Shown in pieces: positions 34,859-42,664 of a stretch of DNA of 64,000 bases (position 1 is its first letter; the number at the start of each line of letters is the position of its first letter). The position numbers and the translations under genes are program-made. The DNA lies in NCBI RefSeq assembly GCF_049994905.1, contig NZ_CP188258.1, forward strand, positions 3,224,001-3,288,000, read 5' to 3'. The notes below the pieces were generated by a model. It saw only the letters and a program-made list of their open reading frames with translations, had not been told where the DNA came from and did no database searches. This DNA comes from Diaminobutyricibacter sp049994905 (lineage in GTDB: Bacteria; Actinomycetota; Actinomycetes; Actinomycetales; Microbacteriaceae).

Positions 34859-36226
34859 TTACTTCAGGCCGTTGATTGCCAGTTGCGAGGTCCGATCGGC
34901 CAGGTCGGAGATCACGGAATTGTCGAAACCGAACAGGGCTGATCGGGTCCGATTCTCAAGCGGTGCGATCAGGTGCTCGGGCAGGTTCTTCGTTCCGGAC
35001 AGCACGCCGAGTACCGATCCGACGGTTGCCCCGTTCGAGTCGGTGTCCCATCCACTCATCACGATTCGTCCTACGCCGGTGACGAAGTCGTCATCTGACC
35101 AGAGGAGCGCGGCGGCGACGGCCGCAGCGTTGTTGATGGTGTGAACCCAGGAGTAGTGGCCATACGCGCCTTGGAGATCGGCAAGGGCCGCATCCCAGGT
35201 GAGACCCGAGTCCTTCAACTCAAACACGTGGCGGAGTGCCTCTGCGAGGCGTGACTTCGGCGGGACAACGGCGAGGGACTGCTCGAGGGCTTCCCGCGCC
35301 GACGAGGCGGCGAACGATGCGGCGACGAGTGCGGCGGCCCACATCTCGCCGTAGACGCCGTTGCCGACGTGCGAAAGCGATGCGTCCTGGTACGAGAGCT
35401 TCGCGGCCTCCCACGGGCTCCCGGCGTAGACGTAGCCGAACACATCGCCGCGGATCTGGGCGCCGATCCATTCCCGGTACGGGTTACGACGGCGTGCCAC
35501 GTCCGAGCCGGTGAAGCCCTCGATCAGGTTGACGTACGCAGCACGTTCAGCGGTGTAGACCTGCTCGATGGGGAAGAGACGTGTCCACGCTGCTCCGACG
35601 TGCTTTGCGCTCAGGTCGCTCCCGTGGGTCTCCAGAAGGTGAAGCGCAAGGATGGCGTAGTCGATGTCGTCGTCGCGGGCAGAGCCTTTGACGTTGCCGC
35701 GGGTGGTCTCCGGCCAGCACGCGGTGAGTTCGAAACCGTCGGGCATCGGGTCGAGAACGGGCACGTAGTCGCGGAGAGGGTAGGCGTCCGCCAGGATCAA
35801 GTAGTCGCGGATGTGCTCAGCCGTCCAGTGGCTGCCCCACTCCACAGGCTTGCCGACGTTGCAGCCCGCGATCCGGCCGAGCCAGGCGGCGTTGATCTTG
35901 TCGCGCAGGACATGTTCGGGTAGCGACTTCGCAGGCGCCTGCTCACCCAGGGACGCTTCGATGTCTTCGAACGTGTCCGGCTCGACGTACCGCCAGCCCG
36001 GGCGGCGAACGGCAGTCTCCATCCGGTCAACGATTCTCAGGATCGCCGCACTGTCTTTGGGGTCTGTGCGATTCGCCTCGTCGACGAACGCGTCCACGTC
36101 ATAGCCCGTCTCACGCCGCTGCTCGACCTCGTCATGAAGGAGATCGATCGGCGAGAGCGCGTTGAAGAACACGGACTGATAGACGGAATTCAGTTCGACG
36201 GCAGCCAGAACGTCGGTATTGGTCAC
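34859..36226 (-). CDS. ADP-ribosylglycohydrolase-fold protein 3 (long form)
   Basis: A 455-residue ARH-fold protein with an extra N-terminal region of about 100 residues. The first metal motif is KGSARDDDIDYAILAL, where the usual TDD is changed to DDD; the second is MSGWDTDSNGATVGSVLG with an intact D-x-D-S. HSWVHTINNAAAVAAALL-like helices (YSWVHTINNAAAVA here) support the fold. It follows the LacI gene by 32 bases and precedes binding protein 2 by 27. Divergence from proteins 1 and 2 suggests a different bond or leaving group. Confidence 0.82.
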   Translation of the reverse strand: MTNTDVLAAVELNSVYQSVFFNALSPIDLLHDEVEQRRETGYDVDAFVDEANRTDPKDSAAILRIVDRMETAVRRPGWRYVEPDTFEDIEASLGEQAPAKSLPEHVLRDKINAAWLGRIAGCNVGKPVEWGSHWTAEHIRDYLILADAYPLRDYVPVLDPMPDGFELTACWPETTRGNVKGSARDDDIDYAILALHLLETHGSDLSAKHVGAAWTRLFPIEQVYTAERAAYVNLIEGFTGSDVARRRNPYREWIGAQIRGDVFGYVYAGSPWEAAKLSYQDASLSHVGNGVYGEMWAAALVAASFAASSAREALEQSLAVVPPKSRLAEALRHVFELKDSGLTWDAALADLQGAYGHYSWVHTINNAAAVAAALLWSDDDFVTGVGRIVMSGWDTDSNGATVGSVLGVLSGTKNLPEHLIAPLENRTRSALFGFDNSVISDLADRTSQLAINGLK

Positions 36227-36257
36227 GTTGCTTGCTTCTTTCTGTGGGGAGAGATGG

Positions 36258-37286
36258 TCACGCCGAGCCGCGAGCGACCAAATGGGTCGCGAGAGCCGTG
36301 TGCTCGAAGGGCGCGTCCGGGTGCTCCATCCGTCGCATGAGCGCGTCGGCGCAGGCGTACCCGACGAGCCTTGCCGGGTTGATGATCGTCGTGAGCCGCG
36401 GACTCACATGTTTGGCCGTCGGGATGTCGTCGAAGCCGATCACCGAAAGCTCGGTGGGAACGTCCAGCTTGTTGTCGCGGGCCGCTTCGAGAACGCCGAT
36501 GGCGATGAGGTCGTTTGCGCACAGGATCGCTTTGGGACGGCTTGGTCGCGACAGAAGACGATCGGCCGCGTCGTACCCGGTCTCCAGCACGTAGCCTGCA
36601 GACTGTTCGATCCAAGCCTCGTTGACGCTCAGTCCTGCCTCAGCCATCGCGTCGCGGAACCGCTCCAGCCGCCCGTCGCCGGGGACAGAACCGGCCGGGC
36701 CGCTGATGAATCCGATGTCGGTGACGCCTCGGCCGCGGAGATGGTCAACGGCTTCTTTGATCCCCATCGCGTCGTCGGTACCGACCTCGTCAGCACGCAA
36801 CTTGCGAACCACGTGTGGGTTCGGGGTCTCGACCCACTCGCCGGTGATGAGGACGAGAGGCATCGTCGGTCCGACGACGTTTCGGATGCGCTCCGGCGAC
36901 AAGGCCATTGTGCTCATGATGACCCCGTCGACGCTTCGCGCCCGCATCTCCTCCAACACCCGCACTTCGGCCTTCGGATCACCGTCGGTGTTCCCTATGA
37001 ATGACACGTACCCGTGAGCGCCGATCCGGTCCTGGATTGCCCGAGCGACCGCCGGATAGTACGGGTTGGCGATGTCGGCGACGAGCAAGGCAATCGTCCG
37101 CGTCTCCTGACGGCGTAGCCCACGAGCCACCAGATTCGGCCGGTAGTTCAATTCCTCGGCGATGGCGAATACCCGTTTCCGGGTCTGCTCAGAGACCGGA
37201 CGAGCACCGGAAAGCGCGTTCGAGGCGGTCGATGGGCTCACGCCCGCCCGAAACGCCACCTCTTTCAGACCCACTTCTAGCGACAT
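36258..37286 (-). CDS. LacI-family transcriptional regulator
   Basis: A 342-residue regulator. The helix-turn-helix and hinge read LKEVAFRAGVSPSTASNALS and RPNLVARGLRRQETRTIALL; a periplasmic-binding-type sensor domain follows. It is the first gene of the operon and lies behind operator site C, so it is probably autoregulated and induced by an imported sugar or an intermediate. The three AAATCGATTT-type sites are its likely targets. Confidence 0.92.
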   Translation of the reverse strand: MSLEVGLKEVAFRAGVSPSTASNALSGARPVSEQTRKRVFAIAEELNYRPNLVARGLRRQETRTIALLVADIANPYYPAVARAIQDRIGAHGYVSFIGNTDGDPKAEVRVLEEMRARSVDGVIMSTMALSPERIRNVVGPTMPLVLITGEWVETPNPHVVRKLRADEVGTDDAMGIKEAVDHLRGRGVTDIGFISGPAGSVPGDGRLERFRDAMAEAGLSVNEAWIEQSAGYVLETGYDAADRLLSRPSRPKAILCANDLIAIGVLEAARDNKLDVPTELSVIGFDDIPTAKHVSPRLTTIINPARLVGYACADALMRRMEHPDAPFEHTALATHLVARGSA

Positions 37287-37310
37287 GACTCCGTCGTCTC
37301 CTCATCTCCG

Positions 37311-37334
37311 AATCGATTTATATAAAACGATTTT
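37311..37334. promoter_or_regulatory. LacI-type operator, site C
   Basis: AATCGATTT and AAACGATTT cores are spaced 14 bp apart around ATATAA, very like the perfect site at 28421-28444. It is 25 bases before the LacI start and probably overlaps the promoter of the whole leftward operon. Confidence 0.65.
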
Positions 37335-37335
37335 T

Positions 37336-37748
37336 CCCTCAAGCCGGAACAGTATGAGCGGTCAACTCGGAGGTGTCAAGTAGATGTCCGCCGGAGTTCT
37401 CCGAGGTGAGAAAAGAAGGAGTTCTCTTAGGCTCTAAGGAGGAGTTGGAGACTTCATCACACCGGACGGTCCTCGAATTGACGCGGCCGCTACTGGCCTG
37501 GGGCTTGGCCGAAGTGGTGTTCCCGCGTCCGCGAACGCATAGTTTCGGTGTCCAGTGCTCGCGATCTTGGGTTCAGGCTGCTGACCCTCGCGGGAGGGCG
37601 GTAGCCCTTAGCGACCGGTGGTACGAATCGTCGCTGTTTGCCCGCGATCGCGATCGAAAAGAGCAAACGGGGCTTTGATTTGTCTTTTTGGGCCCGTGGA
37701 GGGTGACTGCCGCGTCCCCTACTTCCACGGAATCACGAGGATCCCTGG
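37336..37748. other. Non-coding stretch between the LacI operon and tRNA-Thr
   Basis: About 410 bases without a supportable gene. The longest frame (37373-37678, plus strand) lacks a family match and shows no convincing coding pattern. An AAGCCCCG/CGGGCCC-rich, T-run-containing segment near 37665-37700 may end the tRNA transcript, but no clean stem was found. Confidence 0.4.
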
Positions 37749-37821
37749 AGCCGGCCACGGGACTCGAACCCGTAACCCCCGCTTTACAAGAGCGGTGCGC
37801 TACCAATTGCGCCAGGCCGGC
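37749..37821 (-). tRNA. tRNA-Thr (UGU anticodon)
   Basis: A 73-base cloverleaf on the minus strand. The acceptor GCCGGCC pairs with GGCCGGC, the anticodon loop is CTTGTAA with TGT, and the T-loop is GGTTCGAGTCC. The discriminator base is T and CCA is not encoded. It lies at the boundary between the accessory catabolic region and core genes. Confidence 0.95.
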
Positions 37822-37880
37822 ATGAGGCGGGCGTGCCCGTCTCGACTGTCAATACTAGAGGGATCGGGCAGCGAGCGACG

Positions 37881-38786
37881 TCACTTGGAGGGTGACGGGG
37901 TGGGCGTCGCCGTCGAATAGGCATCACCCTGGGCCTGAAGAACGAACGCCTTGAAGTCGTCCGCACTGGTCAGCGAACCGGTGTACTGCTTGCCGTTGAC
38001 GATGACGAGCGGGGTTCCGGTGAGCTTGGGGACGTTCGAGTTCGGGATGGGTCCCGCCAGCGCACGGTCTGTCGCATTCGCCACCCAGGTCGTATAGGTG
38101 CCGTCATCGATGCATTTGTCGATCGATGTGACGTTCTTGGCTCCCGCGGAACTCACATATCCCTTGAGTTGCGCATCCGTCAGACCCGGACCGCCCTCCT
38201 GGGGCTGGTTCTCGAACAGCAGGCGATGGAAGTTCCAGAACTGGTCGCCTGAGTAGTTGGCCACACAGGCCGCCGCATTGGCTGCACGCAGTGAGTATTT
38301 GGTTCCTGCGGAGTGACTCGTCAGGATGGCGATCGGATGCACCTCGACGGTCGCCGCCCCGGATTTCGCCCACTCACCGAGCTGGTCGCCGTTGGTCTTC
38401 TCGAACTCACCGCAGAACGGGCAGAGGTAGTCGATGTACATGCGGATGCTCACCACGCTGCCAGAGGGATCAGGCGTCGAGGCGATCGGCGACGCATCCG
38501 CCGCGAGCGATTCGGTCGGCACGACTTTGAGTCCGGCACCGACGACGACACCGTCGCTGGCCATGTTCGCCGGACCCGGAACAGGCGGGCGGATGGCGCT
38601 GACGATGATCAGGACGACGACAGCTGCGATGGCGAGCACGCCGACGATGATCCCGCTCTGCAGGAACACCTTGTTGCGCCGGTCGCGTTTCTTCTGCTCT
38701 ACGCGGAGCTGGCGAGCCTTCTCCCGTGCCGCCTCGCGCCGGTCATTTCTCGAGGGACGACTGTCGGTAGGTCCGCCGTGGGTCAT
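37881..38786 (-). CDS. DsbA-like thioredoxin-fold membrane-anchored protein
   Basis: A 301-residue protein with a charged cytoplasmic N-terminus (about 40 residues), one membrane segment (SGIIVGVLAIAAVVVLIIVS) and an extracytoplasmic thioredoxin fold with the redox motif CPFC in IDYLCPFCGEF. A second cysteine pair and the cis-proline region (KLTGTPLVIVNGK) are present. It probably forms or reshuffles disulfides in exported proteins. Common in actinobacterial core genomes. Confidence 0.87.
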   Translation of the reverse strand: MTHGGPTDSRPSRNDRREAAREKARQLRVEQKKRDRRNKVFLQSGIIVGVLAIAAVVVLIIVSAIRPPVPGPANMASDGVVVGAGLKVVPTESLAADASPIASTPDPSGSVVSIRMYIDYLCPFCGEFEKTNGDQLGEWAKSGAATVEVHPIAILTSHSAGTKYSLRAANAAACVANYSGDQFWNFHRLLFENQPQEGGPGLTDAQLKGYVSSAGAKNVTSIDKCIDDGTYTTWVANATDRALAGPIPNSNVPKLTGTPLVIVNGKQYTGSLTSADDFKAFVLQAQGDAYSTATPTPSPSK

Positions 38787-39040
38787 TGATATTCACTCCG
38801 GGGGTCTGAATGGGCATTCACAGTTCATGCAAACGCAATGGAGATAGTAGTTCGGCAGTCTGGGAAACGACCAAACAGCGCCTGAGCCTGCGCGGTGCGC
38901 CTCATGAGAGTCCGGGTGAACGGCACCGTCGCCGATGCCATACTATGAGTGGTGGTCACTGTCGCCCATTCGGGGCAGCACCATATCCATTCACTACGGA
39001 TCGTCCGGCACGTACCTGCCGGTGAAGGAGTAATTACATC

Positions 39041-40135
39041 ATGGCGTCAGTAACGTTCGACAAGGCAACACGCCTCTATCCCGGTTCCACCCGCCCCGCC
39101 GTCGACGAACTCGACCTGCAGGTCGCAGACGGTGAGTTCCTAGTTCTCGTCGGTCCTTCCGGCTGCGGAAAGTCCACCTCCCTGCGCATGCTCGCCGGCC
39201 TCGAAGAGGTCAACGACGGCAACATCTTCATCGGTGAGCGCAACGTGACGGATGTTCCGCCGAAAGACCGCGACATCGCGATGGTGTTCCAGAACTACGC
39301 TCTCTACCCGCACATGACGGTCGCCGAGAACATGGGCTTCGCCCTGAAGATCGCCGGCGTCAACAAGGATGAGCGTGCCGCCCGCGTTCTCGAAGCCGCG
39401 AAGCTGCTCGACCTCGAGCCCTACCTCGGCCGCAAGCCGAAAGCACTCTCCGGTGGTCAGCGTCAGCGCGTCGCCATGGGCCGTGCGATCGTGCGCAGCC
39501 CCCAGGTGTTCCTCATGGACGAGCCGCTGTCGAACCTCGACGCCAAGCTCCGCGTCCAGACACGTACGCAGATCGCGTCGCTGACCCGTCGTCTCGGCGT
39601 CACGACCGTCTACGTCACGCACGACCAGACCGAGGCTCTGACCATGGGCGACCGCATCGCGGTCCTCAAGGATGGCGTGCTCCAGCAGGTCGGCACCCCG
39701 CGTGACCTCTACGCGCAGCCGAACAACGTGTTCGTCGCCGGCTTCATCGGGAGCCCTGCCATGAACCTGTTCTCGGCTGATGTCGTCGACGGCGGCGTCA
39801 AGTTCGGCACTGCGGTCGTCCCGGTCGAGCGCGAGACCCTCGCGGGCGCCGGAAAGGCGGTCACTATCGGCGTCCGTCCCGAAGACGTGGTCGTCTCCAC
39901 TACGGAGAACTCGGGCCTCAAGGTCGCGGTCGACCTGGTCGAAGAGCTCGGTGCAGACGGCTACCTGTACGGTCACACCGAGATCGACGGCAAGCGCACC
40001 GACATCGTCGGTCGCGTCGACGGTCGCGTGCACCCCAACGCAGGTGACACCGTCTACATCTCCCCGAAGGTCGGCCACGTGCACACCTTCAACGCGGAGA
40101 CGGGCGAGCGTCTCGGTGGGGCAGTCGTCGACTAA
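39041..40135 (+). CDS. ABC transporter ATPase, UgpC/MsmX/MalK type
   Basis: A 364-residue sugar-importer ATPase. Walker A is GPSGCGKST, the signature LSGGQRQRV, Walker B VFLMDEPLSNLD, and the switch histidine is in YVTHDQTEA. A C-terminal TOBE/regulatory domain follows. It stands alone, with AAGGAG before the ATG, and has no permease beside it. Orphan ATPases of this type energise several sugar importers, so it may serve the ATPase-less transporter at 31.5-34.8 kb. Confidence 0.9.
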   Translation: MASVTFDKATRLYPGSTRPAVDELDLQVADGEFLVLVGPSGCGKSTSLRMLAGLEEVNDGNIFIGERNVTDVPPKDRDIAMVFQNYALYPHMTVAENMGFALKIAGVNKDERAARVLEAAKLLDLEPYLGRKPKALSGGQRQRVAMGRAIVRSPQVFLMDEPLSNLDAKLRVQTRTQIASLTRRLGVTTVYVTHDQTEALTMGDRIAVLKDGVLQQVGTPRDLYAQPNNVFVAGFIGSPAMNLFSADVVDGGVKFGTAVVPVERETLAGAGKAVTIGVRPEDVVVSTTENSGLKVAVDLVEELGADGYLYGHTEIDGKRTDIVGRVDGRVHPNAGDTVYISPKVGHVHTFNAETGERLGGAVVD

Positions 40136-40157
40136 TCCGTTCCATCCGTTTCACGCA

Positions 40158-40200
40158 CAGTGCCGTGGCTCCTCCTGGGGTCACGGCACTGCGCATTTCC
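40158..40200 (+). terminator. Rho-independent-type terminator after the ABC ATPase gene
   Basis: CAGTGCCGTG (40158-40167) pairs with CACGGCACTG (40182-40191); the loop is 14 bases and a short T-containing stretch follows. Confidence 0.6.
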
Positions 40201-40233
40201 GGGCTTTCCAGCCTCGTCCGATAGGTTTCTTGC

Positions 40234-41535
40234 ATGAGCGGCTCCCTCAACATCACTGCGGCCACCGTCGATCCGGCCCTTCTCGACCTTCCGTGGAACC
40301 TGCCGCTCGACGAATGGTCGAACGACCACATCGCGATCCTTCCCAAGGGCATCTCGCGCCACCTCGTACGGTTCGCGAACCTCTCCGGATATGTCATCGC
40401 GATCAAGGAGACGACGGCCGAGCTCGCCAAACGCGAATACGAGATGCTCCGAACGTTGCAGCGTCTCGACATCCCGTGTGTCGACCCCGTGGCCGTGATC
40501 AACAACCGAACGGATGATGAGGGCGACCCCCTCAAGGCGGTGCTCGTCACCCGGCATCTCAAGTTCTCGCTCCCCTACCGCGCGCTGTTCTCGCAGACCC
40601 TGCGTCCTGACACCGCGACCCGCCTGGTCGACGCCCTCGCCGTTCTGCTGGTGCGCCTGCACATCGTCGGATTCTTCTGGGGAGATGTCTCCCTGTCGAA
40701 CACTCTCTTCCGTCGCGACGCCGGCGCCTTCGCCGCGTACCTGGTGGATGCCGAAACCGGGCAGCTCTACGGCGGCGGCCTTTCGAACGGCCAGCGCGAG
40801 AACGACCTCGAGATCGCGCGAGTCAACATCGCCGGCGAGCTGATGGATCTCGAAGCGGGCGGACGTGTGGATGAGGAACTCGACCCGATCAAGGTGTCGA
40901 ACGGTATCGTCGCCGCGTACCGCTCCCTGTGGAAGGAGCTGACCGGCAGTGAATCGTTCGCGACCTCGGAGCGCTGGCGCATCAGCAAACGTGTCGACCG
41001 CCTGAACGAACTCGGGTTCGATATCGAGGAGCTCGCGATCAAGACCGATGAGAAGGGCACCACGGTGCGCATCCAGCCAAAGGTCGTGGATGCGGGCCAC
41101 CACCAGCGCAGGCTGCTGCGACTCACCGGCCTCGACGCCCAGGAGAACCAGGCTAGGCGCCTGCTCAACGATCTCGACTCGTACTCTGCAACCCTCGGCA
41201 AGGCGGGCCTCGATGAGGAGGCGATGGCTCACGAGTGGCTGATGCGTGTCTTCGAGCCGATCGTCCGCGCGATCCCTTCCGACCTGAAAGGCAAGCTGGA
41301 ACCCGCCGAAGTGTTCCACCAACTGCTCGAGCACCGCTGGTTCATGTCACAGGATGAGGGACGGGACGTACCGCTCGCCGAGGCGCTGACCTCCTACATC
41401 AAGGATGTTCTGCGTCACCGCCGCGACGAAGCGACCGTCATCGGTCCGCCCACCGAAACATTGAGCATCCCGGTCATCACCGGGGCGATCGGCACGATCA
41501 CCGACGACGAGGACGACTGGCGCGCGAAGGTGTGA
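40234..41535 (+). CDS. DUF4032-domain protein, kinase-like fold
   Basis: A 433-residue protein. The N-terminal half looks like a lipopolysaccharide-kinase/RIO-like fold: GYVIAIKETTAELAKREYEM with a lysine-glutamate pair, LVRLHIVGFFWGDVSLSNTL in place of a catalytic loop, and YLVDAETGQLY in place of DFG. The C-terminal half matches what I know as DUF4032. Widely conserved in actinobacteria; the substrate is unknown. It is convergent with rlmB. Confidence 0.8.
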   Translation: MSGSLNITAATVDPALLDLPWNLPLDEWSNDHIAILPKGISRHLVRFANLSGYVIAIKETTAELAKREYEMLRTLQRLDIPCVDPVAVINNRTDDEGDPLKAVLVTRHLKFSLPYRALFSQTLRPDTATRLVDALAVLLVRLHIVGFFWGDVSLSNTLFRRDAGAFAAYLVDAETGQLYGGGLSNGQRENDLEIARVNIAGELMDLEAGGRVDEELDPIKVSNGIVAAYRSLWKELTGSESFATSERWRISKRVDRLNELGFDIEELAIKTDEKGTTVRIQPKVVDAGHHQRRLLRLTGLDAQENQARRLLNDLDSYSATLGKAGLDEEAMAHEWLMRVFEPIVRAIPSDLKGKLEPAEVFHQLLEHRWFMSQDEGRDVPLAEALTSYIKDVLRHRRDEATVIGPPTETLSIPVITGAIGTITDDEDDWRAKV

Positions 41536-41539
41536 CAGT

Positions 41540-41565
41540 GCTCGCGAGAGGTCTTCCTCGCGAGC
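41540..41565. terminator. Hairpin between the convergent DUF4032 and rlmB genes
   Basis: GCTCGCGAG (41540-41548) pairs with CTCGCGAGC (41557-41565). A second small stem (GAGCG/CGCTC) follows. Possibly a bidirectional terminator; no T-run. Confidence 0.4.
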
Positions 41566-41592
41566 GTAGCTCGCTCGGCGCTGGCGTCGCGC

Positions 41593-41659
41593 GATTGCTA
41601 TGCAATCCCCTGAGCTCCAGCGCGCAGGATTGCTATGCAATCCCCTTAGCTCCAGCGCG
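41593..41659. repeat. Tandem 32-bp repeat, 35-bp period, spanning the rlmB 3' end
   Basis: The unit starts GATTGCTATGCAATCCCC and ends AGCTCCAGCGCG (41593-41624 and 41628-41659) with a single mismatch. Each contains a GATTGC/GCAATC inverted repeat. Copy 2 covers the last codons and stop of rlmB, so copy 1 is a duplication of the gene's end. Confidence 0.8.
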
Positions 41660-42664
41660 GAGTTTCGAGATCTCGTAGAGGGTGACGCTGGCCGCGATTC
41701 CGGCGTTGAGCGATTCGGTCGAAGCGCTGATCGGAATGGAGACGATCGCGTCGCACGTCTCGGTGACGAGCCGCGACAGGCCCTTTCCTTCGCTGCCGAC
41801 GACAACGACGACGGGACGGTCGGCGAGTTCGAGGCCTGGCAGGGAGACGTCTCCACCACCGTCGAGACCGAGAACGAAGACCCCACGTTCCTTCAACGCT
41901 TTGAGCGTCTGCGTCAGGTTGCTCGCCATGGCGACCGGAGTACGGGCGGCTGCTCCCGCAGACGTCTTCCACGCGGCCGCGGTCATACCGACCGACCGCC
42001 GCTGCGGCACGATGACACCCTGACCGCCGAATGCGGCGGTCGAGCGGATGATCGCCCCGAGGTTGCGCGGGTCGGTGATGCCGTCGAGCGCGACGAAGAG
42101 CGGTTTCTGGCCGCGGCTGATCGTCAGGTCGAGCAGTTCGACCGGGTGTGCATACTCGTACGGCGGCACCTTGAGGGCGACGCCCTGGTGCACCGAGTCG
42201 CGGCCCGCGATGCGGTCGAGCTCCGGGCGCATGATCTCGAGGATCGGGATGCCCCGCCCTGTTGCGATCGACAGGATCTCCTTGACCCGATCGTCGACCT
42301 CGATGCGCGACGCGATGTAGAGCGTCGACGTGGGGATTTTGGCACGAAGCGCCTCGAGCACCGAGTTGCGACCGGTCACGACCTCGCTCTCGTCAGCGGC
42401 CTTCGGCCGCCGCGTCTGGGTTCGGGGTGCCGAATCCGGGCGGCCGCCGCGCGACTGTCCGGGCGCACCCTTGCCTCCGGCCGCCGAGTACCGCTCACGC
42501 GCCGCCTTCGCCTTGCCGGCGGGGTGGTACGGGCGATCTTCAGCCTTCGGGGTCGGACCTTTGCCTTCGAGTGCCTGTCGCCCTTGGCCGCCTGAGCCGA
42601 CCTGGGGGCCGCGTCGCGCTTTCCGCACCGCTCCTGCGCGAGGCTTTCCGCCGCTGTTCTTCAC
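41633..42664 (-). CDS. rlmB: 23S rRNA (guanosine-2251-2'-O)-methyltransferase RlmB
   Basis: A 343-residue SpoU-family enzyme. The first ~95 residues are a basic, low-complexity extension; the SpoU substrate-binding domain follows (GRNSVLEALRAKIPTSTLYI) and then the knotted SAM domain with ITDPRNLGAIIRSTAAFGG, VVVGSEGKGLSRL and IPISASTESLNAGIAASV. It methylates a conserved guanosine of 23S rRNA. Its start overlaps the cysS stop by four bases. Confidence 0.92.
   Translation of the reverse strand: MKNSGGKPRAGAVRKARRGPQVGSGGQGRQALEGKGPTPKAEDRPYHPAGKAKAARERYSAAGGKGAPGQSRGGRPDSAPRTQTRRPKAADESEVVTGRNSVLEALRAKIPTSTLYIASRIEVDDRVKEILSIATGRGIPILEIMRPELDRIAGRDSVHQGVALKVPPYEYAHPVELLDLTISRGQKPLFVALDGITDPRNLGAIIRSTAAFGGQGVIVPQRRSVGMTAAAWKTSAGAAARTPVAMASNLTQTLKALKERGVFVLGLDGGGDVSLPGLELADRPVVVVVGSEGKGLSRLVTETCDAIVSIPISASTESLNAGIAASVTLYEISKLRAGAKGIA

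Noticed and set aside
37373..37678. A possible 101-residue gene before tRNA-Thr
   Set aside because: No family resemblance, no ribosome-binding site, and composition without coding character.
40132..41334. A 400-codon minus-strand frame opposite the DUF4032 gene
   Set aside because: Antisense shadow; the plus-strand frame has a ribosome-compatible start and kinase-like motifs.
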